From: Agelas oroides
Taxonomy: Eukaryota; Porifera; Demospongiae; Agelasida; Agelasidae
Length of the DNA: 64,000 nt
Direction of reading: 5' to 3'
Assembly: GCA_949130485.1 (NCBI GenBank)
Contig: OX422184.1
Span: 1,714,117-1,778,116, forward strand
Of the stretch, positions 55,901 through 64,000 are shown one piece after another. The position numbers and the translations under genes are program-made. The notes below the pieces were generated by a model. That model was not told where the DNA came from. It searched no databases and saw nothing but the letters and a program-made list of their open reading frames with translations. Position 1 is the first letter of the stretch, and each line of letters opens with the position of its first letter.

Positions 55901-57990
55901 CAAGAAAGGAATGCTACTTGTAGGATCATTGCTAGCGTGAAGAGTTCGACAAGCTAGTACGTAAATCCCATTAAAAACCGTCCATTTAGCCTATCAAGAT
56001 GGTGGCAGAGCAACAGTTGCTATGATGCAATGACATAAATGCACACACTCTATTGGGCTGGCCTGGAATGAGGCTGCTGCAGCTACGCAGACACACCTTA
56101 GTACCACTCTTGGCTGGTCTCTTCCTCTTCTCCTTTGACACATCTCCCTGTGACTGTTTGGAGCCAGTAGAACTTGATTGCTTCTCTAAGTTCTCCCCAT
56201 CACGGCCTCCTGAGACATCATCAACTGTTGAAGCTGTACTACTTGTTGTAGTTCTCTTACTAGAAACATGGTTGCCAGGAGCAACACTGGCTGATGGTTC
56301 CTTGTTAAGACTGTCTTCATTAATGTTATCACATTGACTGTTTTTCTCCACCAAAGTGTCAGCCCTGCGGCTGTCAACCATCAAAGTTTCATCCTCTTCC
56401 GCCCCTACCTGAGAAAGGAGGGGTGGGGGACATATGAGGTCCAAATTTGATCTAGCAATGCCGGAAAAGTTTGAAGGAGTTGACGCTAGTTCTGCAGAGG
56501 TGTGCACACCTTGAAGCACCTCATTCAAAGTATTTGATATGGCCTCGTCGGTACAATCCTGGCCACTGGGACTACGTGCTGACGCACTAGCAAGAGATTC
56601 CAGACCAGTTGTGACAGCAGAATGAGTTCTTACGTTTTCAGTTGACCTTTGAACTGGTTGCAGTCCACCTGAATAGGTACTAGAACTGCGGTCTCCATGG
56701 CAACTGGATACCCTGCTGGAACCTGCTTCACTTTCACTCTTACTCTCAACAGTGCTACGACTGTCCAGCACACCCACAGAAGAATCCATGACAACTGCAG
56801 GTGATGCTTTGCTAGGATCTCTGGGATTGGAACCATTGTGTTGATTCAAAGTCAGATCCCCTCCAGAGCCTTTCTCTTCATGCAAATGTCTCCTTGGTCT
56901 CACGGAAACAATCTTTGGGGTGACCTTTTTCCGAGGCCTGTAACCTCCAGCTTTCTTCTGCATCCCAGTTTGCAACGTGGATCTACTAACTAACGAGCTA
57001 TCATCTGTCGCATCCTTGCTACTCATATCTGCTTTTGGTTCAACAGAATGTGGAATGGAGCTACCACACACTTCATTAGTTCTCTTCACCGTCATATCAA
57101 TGTCTGAAGACAAATTACACTCATCGTCAGCAGCCTCTTGATGGCCCTCAGTTTCTCTGCCTCCGACCGGTCCCTCTGGTCTGCATCTCAAATTTTCTTC
57201 TTCCTCTCTCCGTTTTGTCAATGACTTGCTTTTTTCAATAAGCTGTCCTATGGAGAGGAAGAAGAAATGCATGCGTGTGACATGGGGGATACACAAAATG
57301 TTTTGCAACTGAAGATGTAACATAATTTCACAGGCTTATATACAATGTAAACAATGGCATCATGTGCAGCGGGTAACCTTCTATGATATCTAGGCCATAC
57401 ACATACATTTTAGATACACTCATACATGTATGTAGCCTCTTCTCAGGCCTCTCCCGTTTTTGTTCTTCGGTTTGCATTTAGTAGAACCCAATACATGGAA
57501 GCGGATATACTGAACGCACGCCAAAGAACAAAAACGGGGGAGACCTGGGAAAGAGGCTAACCTAGGCAAACCATTATTCGTGTAAACCATAATTCCCCTG
57601 ATCCTTATACTCATACATGTACATGTAGACTGGTACGTGTTACACCAAAGGGGATGAGTCTGGGAATGAGACTACACAATATGACCAGGTAAGCATGCAA
57701 GTACTTCTGGTGTCTAAACAGTATAGCACTGATAGTACACATCTCGCAGTAGCTCCAGGATTGGGAGCCCTTGAAGGGTCTAGTAACAGGTAGCCTTTTG
57801 CTTTCTACTCTTCACCTGTCTCCACTTCACTGGTACTCTCTCCTCCCGTGCTCTCGTCTCCGGATTGTCTGCCTCCTTGCTGCACTCTTCCCACCACACT
57901 CCTCACCCTCCCACCACCCACATTAGCACCACTCCCACCACTAGCCCCCCGAGAAGCTCCAAGATTGGGTTTGAACTTGAGTCGCCTCAT
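48474..57990 (-). CDS. BDP1: BDP1-like TFIIIB B'' subunit
   Basis: Nine exons on the minus strand: 57990-57816, 57247-56097, 55355-55138, 54305-54222, 53898-53740, 52814-52732, 50274-50180, 49869-49815 and 48508-48474. They give 2055 bp, 684 residues. The start MRRLKFKPNLGASRGA is the basic motif of BDP1 N-termini. TMTMQDLIYYNPSANPM (about 498-514) matches the MTMRDFIYYLPDNNPM element of vertebrate BDP1, and LKIGKDGSIILDEES (about 581-596) the KVAEDGSIILDEES element. The SANT domain spans about 612-665 (SFRKSIRVSRWTREE, RALSQVGTDFTMMTLLIPRR, KNKFKKEEKSN). BDP1 joins TBP and BRF1 on RNA polymerase III promoters and helps open DNA; the SANT domain is its core. Exon 2 (383 residues) is low-complexity. 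The protein stops about 18 residues after the SANT region, without the long repeat tail of vertebrate BDP1. The last exon (11 codons) is the weakest call; a longer alternative 3' end is possible. Confidence 0.85.
48659..48989. repeat. Foldback element, CCCCAATTCGTT family
   Basis: A full-length copy in BDP1 intron 8, with ends GGGCCCCAATTTGTTGATTA and AAATCAACGAATTGGGGCC. Confidence 0.85.
49557..49656. repeat. TAGCCTCG-family foldback element with 9-bp duplication
   Basis: A 100-bp hairpin (TAGTCTCGTTCCCAGGCCAC ... GTGGCCTGGGAACGAGGCTA). It is flanked by CCATGTAGT (49548-49556) and CCATATAGT (49657-49665), a 9-bp duplication with one mismatch. In BDP1 intron 8. Confidence 0.88.
50843..50945. 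repeat. Pogo/Tigger-like palindromic element
   Basis: CAGTGGAACCTCTCTTAAAGGACACC through its inverse AGAGGTTCCACTG, preceded by TA. About 100 bp, in BDP1 intron 6. Confidence 0.75.
51490..51703. repeat. DNA element with GGTTTCATACAG-type ends
   Basis: CAGGGTTTCATACAGAG at left and CGTATGAAACCCTG at right. The interior matches the element at 10259-10550 around GATTCTTGTCCTTAAA and TGTCCAGAATTTCATT. Confidence 0.75.
51952..52342. repeat. TA-flanked DNA element with ACCGTATAGCGGGAAATTTT ends
   Basis: TACCGTATAGCGGGAAATTT at left pairs with AAATTTGCCACTATACGGTA at right. TTTTCGCGG repeats lie inside both halves. About 390 bp, no transposase; Tc1/mariner-like by its TA borders. In BDP1 intron 6. 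Confidence 0.8.
52425..52492. repeat. Copy of the GGCCTAGATGTTAT repeat
   Basis: Same order of blocks as 3009-3073 (GCAGGCCTAGATGTTATGC, CACCCACTGCGCAGGA, GGCCAATACCAGGC). Confidence 0.55.
52937..53041. repeat. GT microsatellite, about 105 bp
   Basis: (GT)n with short interruptions at about 52985 and 53005-53013, in BDP1 intron 5. Open frames of alternating Cys and Val on it are artefacts. Confidence 0.97.
53463..53714. repeat. Foldback element, AAGAGCGTGTAACTC family, full length
   Basis: CAAGAGTGCATAAGAATGGG at left and its inverse ending TTATGCGCTCTTG at right; about 250 bp. CTATAAT on both sides may be a 7-8 bp target duplication. In BDP1 intron 5. Confidence 0.85.
54471..54633. repeat. 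TAGCCTCG-family element with 9-bp duplication, longest copy
   Basis: A 163-bp hairpin (TAGCCTCGTTCCCAGCCTTC ... GGCCTGGGAACAAGGCTA). It is flanked by GTCACCACA (54462-54470) and GTCACCACC (54634-54642). The loop carries the CGGAAGCGGAAG core shared with the copies at 2510 and 57431. In BDP1 intron 3. Confidence 0.9.
54814..55100. repeat. DNA element with about 55-bp inverted ends
   Basis: CAAGAGCGCATGATGACGTC continuing through GCGGAGGGAGGACGAAGAGC and GTGTAA is mirrored at 55040-55100. The outer bases and the AGAGCGTGTAA block link it to the AAGAGCGTGTAACTC family. In BDP1 intron 3. Confidence 0.85.
57431..57560. repeat. TAGCCTCG-family foldback element
   Basis: TAGCCTCTTCTCAGGCCTCT to GACCTGGGAAAGAGGCTA with the GTTCTTCGGTTTGCATT core. 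No target duplication seen. In BDP1 intron 1. Confidence 0.75.
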
Positions 57991-59070
57991 TGCCAGTGGA
58001 CTCACTCACTTCAACTGTGTGTGGATTGGTTGACGCTACAAGAAGAAGAAATGTGCATTCATATACACATAAGTACTTGTAGAAATAATACATTTTACAC
58101 TTTTTTATGATCATGTGAAATACTTTTCAATGTGAAATCTTCAAACTTCACTGTCTGACTAGGGGGCCTGTCACGGTAAAAATGGACCCCCCAAAATTGG
58201 TTCCCCCCGGAACTAATTTTTCGATAAATAAGGACCCCCCGGAACTTATTTTACTGCAAAATATGGACTCCCTCTGAAAAATTTGGACCACCTCCCAGAC
58301 ATGAAATAATGTAGACCCTGGAACATATTTCACTTGCAAAATTTTGACCAGTGGCGTATGTAGGGGCGTTTCTGGAGTTTCTGGAAACAACTCAGGCCCG
58401 TCAGTTCAGCAGCACACAATCTACTGTAGTCTCATTCCCGGCCGCACGCAACGCTCAGTTTCCGTGACATTGTGCGAAGTTCGCAACTAATGTACATTTT
58501 GAACGCTGCGTGGGGCCACTGAGGCATACTCATAGAAACAGTCATTGATTCTTCTAGATATGCAACTGTGAACTCCACTAATGTCCTTAGTAGTCATTTG
58601 CCTTCGTGCGGCTGGCCTGTAGTGGGAACAAATTTTTCAGGGTGGGTCCAAATATTTCAGATAAATTCGTTCCGGGGGGAACCAATTTTAGGGGGGTCCA
58701 AATTAAACGTGACAGGCCTGGCAGCAAATGAAAATGCACCTGCTAGCGGCTGTAATCAGACTTGAAATAAACTGCATGTGATTAAGTCCATTCATGTCTG
58801 TATACTACTTTTTAAAGCCTGTTTATGTCCGTACACAATGAGTGAGCTGTACTGTAATAGTATGCAACAGCAAATATATGGATCAGACAAGATTTCGTAC
58901 CCTTCAGTCGGATCCCCCGAGCCAGACAACATTCACACCCATGAGCCTCCCAGGTTCTTCTTGCTGAGTGCACAATCGACAGCCTGAGTCAGTGACTGAT
59001 CGATCAGTGTCATATGTTTACTCACACTCCGCCCACGTTTAATTTTTCTAATTAAAGCGCACCATCAAAC
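57991..59070. promoter_or_regulatory. Shared upstream region of BDP1 and REXO4
   Basis: About 1.08 kb separates the two start codons, which face away from each other. Half of it is a transposable element (58164-58722). The two promoters should lie at either side. No TATA box is obvious. Confidence 0.45.
58164..58722. repeat. DNA element with GGCCTGTCACG ends
   Basis: The left part GGCCTGTCACGG, GGACCCCCC and AAAATTGGTTCCCCCC is mirrored at right by GGGGGGAACCAATTTTAGGG and GGGTCC then CGTGACAGGCC. About 560 bp, no coding capacity. Confidence 0.8.
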
Positions 59071-61889
59071 ATGCCTCAACGTAAAAGGAAGGGCATAGAA
59101 CTGGATAGCACCAGCCCCAGGCAGGGCAAGCAGTTTAGTGTACATAAACATGGAAAACTGGGAGAGAGTTTCAAGGGGAAGGACAAGAAGGAGCTACGTG
59201 GAGGGGGTAAAGGTGAGGCCCAAGGTTCAGCTCACCTCTTGAACAAGCCAACTGCTGCACATAGTATAGATGGCTACTCTGGAAACTGGAGAGCTTTAGC
59301 CAAGGTTAGCAGTTTATTATATTGTGATTCAGAAGTAATACACAGGAACATGGGGAACATGCATGTGGGGCGTGCACATTATGTGTATGCTCATTAATGT
59401 GTACACCATGTATTTGTTGGAACATGTGTACATGCTGTAATCTTGCTTAATCTAGTCTCGCGGAGCCAGACTCTCACATGAAAAACAGGAGAAAGTCTGG
59501 TGTTTCTCGGATATGGAGCTAGTGTTGCACTGTCAGCAAGTCAGTAGGTAAAAGTAGGTGCGAACAAGCGTGTGATTGACGAGGAAGTCATGGAAGTGAC
59601 ATTGAAGCCAGACCTTCAAATATCCAGCTGCATTAACCCACTTTTGTCAATGATCACCTCCAGAAATTCCTGGGCCATTAATACCAACTCAATATGCGAG
59701 AAAGACCAGATTCTCTCCCGTTTTTCGTGTGAGAGTCCGGCTCTGCAAGACTACTCCAACCTAGGCCTTTCAACTGACATTTTGTCTTGCAGCTTTGGAA
59801 GAAATTAGTGATGTCTGTGAAGCTGCAAGACAAAATCTCAAGCAGAAAGCCTGGGTTTAAGGCTACACATCATGTTTGCAAGTTAAACCAAGTTAACATG
59901 CCAAGCAAAGTTGGGGTCAGGGGTCAAGGCAGGATAAACCATGGCGCATGTGCAGACAATAGGCGGGGGAGCCCCACCTAGTAACGGTTGCTCAGCTGTC
60001 TGCAATTTGAATGTGCAGCAAAGAGTGTGAAACAGTGAAGATCACCCTCCCACCCACACAGTATCCACAGGTGGAAGTTCATCCACCTAATCGGCCCTAC
60101 AAGGCATCTCCATCAGGCAGAGGTTTCCTGATGTGATTAGAGTCGGGTATGCTTGCTATGTAGTTTTGTGGGGGCGGATGTTGAGTGTTTTGGCAACACC
60201 CAACATTTCCCCCCAAGGACCTGTTATGGTAAGGTTAGAGTTATATAAGGTCATGGGATATGGAAACTGAGTATAAGAAGCTGAGTGTAGCAGTACGTGC
60301 ATACTACGTGCATGCATGCATGCCTGGCTATCCGCCAAGTAAAGAAGCTAGTGGTGTTTAAGTACAGTAAGATGCATGTTATTTGCCGAAGGATGTTAAT
60401 GTACAAACATACATACACAACGTACTTACTGGTATGTAGTCCTGTGAATAATGCCGTGCAATGGACTTCATAGCTACATGTATGTAAATTTGTAGCAACT
60501 CAGAATGGAACAATCAAGAAAAAAAGAACAAAGAACAACGTCCACAGAATATAGTCAAAGTGAAAGGACACACAATCAACCCAGTGGTAAGGATACGGTT
60601 GCTATAGCAACAACAAGGTCAAAGAGACAACAACTGGAGAGAAGGAAGACAATAACGAAACAAACACTGAGAAAGAAAAGAAAAGTTGCCAGAGGAGCGT
60701 GCGTGGAGAGCACAAGTCCAGGTGGTGTTGGGACAGGAGTGGAGGATAGTGTTAAAGGTAACTCAAGACAGAGACATTTTCAGGGAAATAAAAGGGGAAA
60801 GGACACAAGTATGGCCATACTACAAAGTTCTCACGTCAAAATGGACTCGTGTACAGAGCAAGTGTTTAATAAACATAAGAAGGGTCTTGAGAAGAGAAGG
60901 ATTCAAAGTGAGGAGAAAGAGGAGGGCAGACTCTGGCTTAGGAAGCCTGAGGCTCCATCTGTAGTATCTGTTAAGAAGACTGGTGTGTGGCGCACAAAAC
61001 CAGGAAGCTTGAAGGAAAAGAAGTTTGAACATGAAACTACAAGGAAGAAAAAGACTTTCAAAAGGTACCATTTGTGTACATATGATATTATACAGTTGTG
61101 GCTGAAGTACCAAAGATATACTGAATAGTGTGTGTGTCCATCCATCTGTCTGTCTGTCTGCTCCTCTCACTGTCTTCTCCCCCACCCTCACACTCTTTCC
61201 CCTCCCCCTCACACACACACACACACACAGGAAGGACATCTGGTTTGATGACGTGGACATTGAGATGGTAGAGGGAGAACCTGTACCAAAGAAGCCTTGT
61301 CTTGAACCAACACGTACCTCACTAGTCACTGGAAATGACAAGAGGTACAGTGACATATTGCACTGTGTGTTGTGTGTAATTATTTAGTCAGGATATTCAT
61401 CTCAAGTCCTGTTTACAGTTAAACCGGTTTGGCCAAGCAAAGCGCATTAGGTTTATACAGCTGCCTTAAACCAATTTGAAACTGGTTTAAAGTACTAGTG
61501 TAAATGGGGCTAAACATACAATCAATCATGACCATATTTGTCATTAGCATATACGTTGAGAATGCATGTGTATTGTGTAATGCATGTGTAATTACATGCA
61601 CAGGCGTGTATACACTCACATATAAAGTCATGCACACATGCTTGCATGTGCATGACTATATCGTGTATACACGCATGTAGGACTATAGCACCAAGAGCGT
61701 GTAAGAACGGGCGGCTTGAGTAAGAGTGTGTAACTCTGTAAAATTTGAAACCGGTCAGAATATACCGCCAGTACTAAAAATAGTAACACATACTGCGCAT
61801 GCTGCATAGATGTAAGTCATTGTTGCTAAGCATGTGACTGGGTGTTCTATTTTTAGTACGGTTCAATACTTTTGACTGGACTATGGGCT

Positions 61890-61975
<86 letters not shown>

Positions 61976-64000
61976 GCTGGCAAGTGTCTCTCTCTAGACT
62001 GTGAAATGGTTGGTACAGGACCCACCGGAGACTTCAGCATGCTGGCTAGGTGCTCTCTCGTTAATCACCATGGCAACACACTCTATGACAAGTATGTAGC
62101 CCCCATGGATGTGATCACAGACTACAGAACCCAATACAGCGGTATCAGACCCCGGGACTTGGAGGGAGGTGAGGGAACTGTATTGTATGCAGCTGCAGTG
62201 TTACATACAAATTTCCAATGTATGAACTGTTAGTAGACCATATCTTTGTGATAAAATAATTTCGACGCTCCCTCTTCCCAGCCCCAGACTTTAAGACTGT
62301 GCAAAGAGAGGTATCAGATCTCATCACAGGGAGGATCCTGGTGGGACATGGACTGCATCATGACCTTAAGGTAGCTGGCTGGCTGAAGTACCATTTGTTT
62401 ACTCTCTCTATGGTGATGGAGAGAGCATGTTTTTGACGCCAATTGAACTTCTATCCATGATTCACCTTTCACTGGTTTATATTAGCCTCATTTCCAGTCT
62501 CCTCCACACAAGATGAAAATGACACAAAGTGGTGTCCTGCAAGCAACAAACAAAAAGCTGGGTGGTGGCCTGGTAGTGTTCATATATACATTTACCTGTG
62601 CACACGTAGTCACATTATGTGTTCAAAGATTATCTGGATATCCAATCACATGTGCATAGTAGTCTCGTGCCCAGCCCGCGCGCGCCTCCCAGCGAGAAAC
62701 GGTCTGGTGAACGAAGTCGAATTTCTTGGGCTTATTACCCAAAAGTGGTAATGACCAATGAGATTGTGAGATCAGTAATTATTACATAGCACTTCCCTTA
62801 CGACAGTAAAATTTGTTCATCTCCATTCGAGTATCCGTACCTTTTTTGAGCGGGTTGGCCGCGAAATTTTTTGATCGTTGCTAGGTTACATTGTCGCAAA
62901 AGCGTGCGCTAGCCCAAGAAATTCAACTTGGTTCACCAGACTGTTTCTCCTTGTGAGAGTGTGGGGTCTGGGGACGAGACTAAGTACAGAGTACCACAAC
63001 CTGGGTATCTATCTGAGTGAAATTCTATACCATTGCTCAAGTTTAGTGCCCATACCTGATAGCTATCTATTCCAACACTTTTTGGGCTCTTGCTATACTT
63101 GTACACATACCACTGTTGATTTGTTTGTTTTTATAGGCTCTCCTGCTCTCTCATCCAAAGAAAGATATCCGAGACACATCAAAATACAAACCATTCAAGA
63201 AATTGGCATCAAAGGTTCGGAAATATCTTGATGCATGTGTTTGTGATAGAACATGCTGCACTGACTATTATAATAATCTTCGTCTGACAGGGAGGGACTC
63301 CTAGCCTGAAGAAGTTAGCCGCACAGATCCTTGGTATTGATATTCAGGAAAAGGAACACAATTCTGTAAGCATACAATACAAGGTAACGAGGAACACTTG
63401 GACATTTCTGTGGATGTTCCTGATGATTTATATAATACATGTTTTTTTGCAACCATGATTTATGGCAAGAGTGGATAAGAACAGGTGGCTTGAGTAAGAG
63501 CGTGTGACTATGTAAAATTCCAAACCAGGCGGAATTTACCGCCAGTACTAAAAATAGTAACATGTACTGTGCAGCTGTGCATAGACATAATTAAGCCACT
63601 GTTGCTAAGCAAGTGACCGGGTGTTCTATTTTTAGTATGGTTCAATAATTTTGACCAGACTACGGACTTCTATTGGAGTTACACGCTCTTACTCAAACCG
63701 CCAGTTCTTATGCGCTCTTGTTCCTGGGCTGTCATGACCACATTAGTTGAGTTCAAAGTCTCAGTCAAATCATTCTGCCACATTTTTATGACTTGCATAA
63801 GTATGTAACTGGTCTCTGGAGAGAATTGTGGCTTCACTGGATTGAAGAAGTCTGAGTTTATGTGTTCTCTACCCTTTCAGGTTGAGGATGCTTGTGTTGC
63901 TATGAGACTATATCAGTTGTATAAGAAAGAGTGGGAGGATGCAGTAAAGGCAAGAATGGGAAGAAGAGAGGGAGAAAGAAGTAGATATATGAAACCTGTT
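59071..64000 (+). CDS. REXO4: REXO4-like DEDDh RNA exonuclease, 3' end beyond window
   Basis: Eight exons in phase: 59071-59304, 60496-61064, 61231-61344, 61975-62168, 62282-62370, 63137-63214, 63291-63365 and 63881 to the window end. About 490 residues are visible. The N-terminal 300 are highly basic ([31 protein letters not shown]), suggesting a nuclear or nucleolar site. Exon 3 has the acidic [12 protein letters not shown]. The exonuclease domain starts in exon 4: Exo[10 protein letters not shown] (Asp and Glu near 313 and 315), then [20 protein letters not shown] and IRPRDLEG. ExoII follows as [12 protein letters not shown] (Asp near 398), then [17 protein letters not shown], and Exo[18 protein letters not shown] with His near 449 and Asp near 454. 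All DEDDh residues are present. The order and spacing match REXO4 rather than the longer REXO1 or the shorter ISG20. Exons 3 and 4 use CA-repeat acceptors. Confidence 0.9.
59453..59753. repeat. DNA element of about 300 bp in REXO4 intron 1
   Basis: TAGTCTCGCGGAGCCAGACT (continuing CTCACATGAAAAACAGGAGA) is mirrored by TCTCCCGTTTTTCGTGTGAG and AGTCCGGCTCTGCAAGACTA. Confidence 0.8.
61209..61230 (+). repeat. CA repeat ending at the REXO4 exon 3 acceptor
   Basis: CTC(AC)nAG runs into exon 3 at 61231, so the microsatellite supplies the CAG of the 3' splice site. Confidence 0.9.
61692..61895. repeat. Foldback element, AAGAGCGTGTAACTC family, right end replaced
   Basis: Matches the family from CAAGAGCGTGTAAGAACGGG to GGACTATGGGCTTCTA. 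The right terminal repeat is missing and a CA microsatellite continues at the same point. In REXO4 intron 3. Confidence 0.8.
61896..61974 (+). repeat. CA microsatellite ending at the REXO4 exon 4 acceptor
   Basis: About 39 uninterrupted CA units; the last CAG is the 3' splice site of exon 4, the exon with the first catalytic motif. Confidence 0.95.
62660..62982. repeat. DNA element of about 320 bp in REXO4 intron 5
   Basis: AGTCTCGTGCCCAGCCC, AGCGAGAAACGGTCTGGTGA and AATTTCTTGGGC are mirrored by GCCCAAGAAATTCAACTTGG, TTCACCAGACTGTTTCTCCT and GGGGACGAGACT. Short open frames inside are not supported. Confidence 0.8.
63466..63720. repeat. Foldback element, AAGAGCGTGTAACTC family, full length
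   Basis: CAAGAGTGGATAAGAACAGG to CCAGTTCTTATGCGCTCTTG, about 255 bp, in REXO4 intron 7. Confidence 0.88.

Noticed and set aside
1-64000. Retroviral, LTR or Polinton remains and tRNA genes
   Set aside because: I saw no reverse transcriptase, integrase, capsid or protein-primed polymerase motif, and no cloverleaf with A and B boxes that I could support by eye.

Overview
The window looks like the compact nuclear genome of an early-branching animal, most probably a sponge (inference; no species assigned). Reasons: spliced genes with many short GT-AG introns, metazoan gene families (BCL9/Legless, TRANK1, BDP1, REXO4), and a very high load of small palindromic DNA transposons in introns and spacers. 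No RNA gene, CRISPR array or virus-derived element was recognised.

Layout. 1-10.5 kb holds no gene I can support: purine-rich low-complexity DNA, local duplications, two tandem arrays and several foldback elements, with one possible untranslated first exon near 7.9 kb. 10,594-24,710 (+) is a seven-exon gene for a protein of 2150 residues. It carries AT-hooks and RG-rich tracts and, near residue 1280, a clear BCL9/Legless HD1 motif, the part that binds the Pygopus PHD finger in Wnt signalling. 27,764-29,377 (+) is a two-exon gene for a small secreted cysteine-containing repeat protein. 29,805-33,579 (-) is a six-exon metal-dependent amidohydrolase; a second intact copy of its last exon lies at 25,906-26,150, beyond the secreted-protein gene. 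34,455-47,879 (-) is a complete seven-exon TRANK1 homologue of 2961 residues (TPR, ankyrin, UvrD-like helicase). 48,474-57,990 (-) is a nine-exon BDP1 homologue (TFIIIB B'' subunit), short and ending soon after the SANT domain. 59,071-64,000 (+) is REXO4, a DEDDh exonuclease, cut by the window end and head to head with BDP1.

Every gene model was built by matching splice phases by hand. All five complete multi-exon models give lengths divisible by three with no internal stop, which is strong internal support. The genes do not form one pathway: BCL9 is Wnt transcription, BDP1 is RNA polymerase III initiation, REXO4 is RNA processing, and the other three are enzymatic, ATPase or secreted proteins.

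The repeat content is informative. One foldback family with TAGCCTCG-type ends shows 9-bp target duplications at several copies. An element with TA duplication sits inside an older palindrome whose other arm records the empty site. Several 3' splice sites are built on CA or CT repeats.
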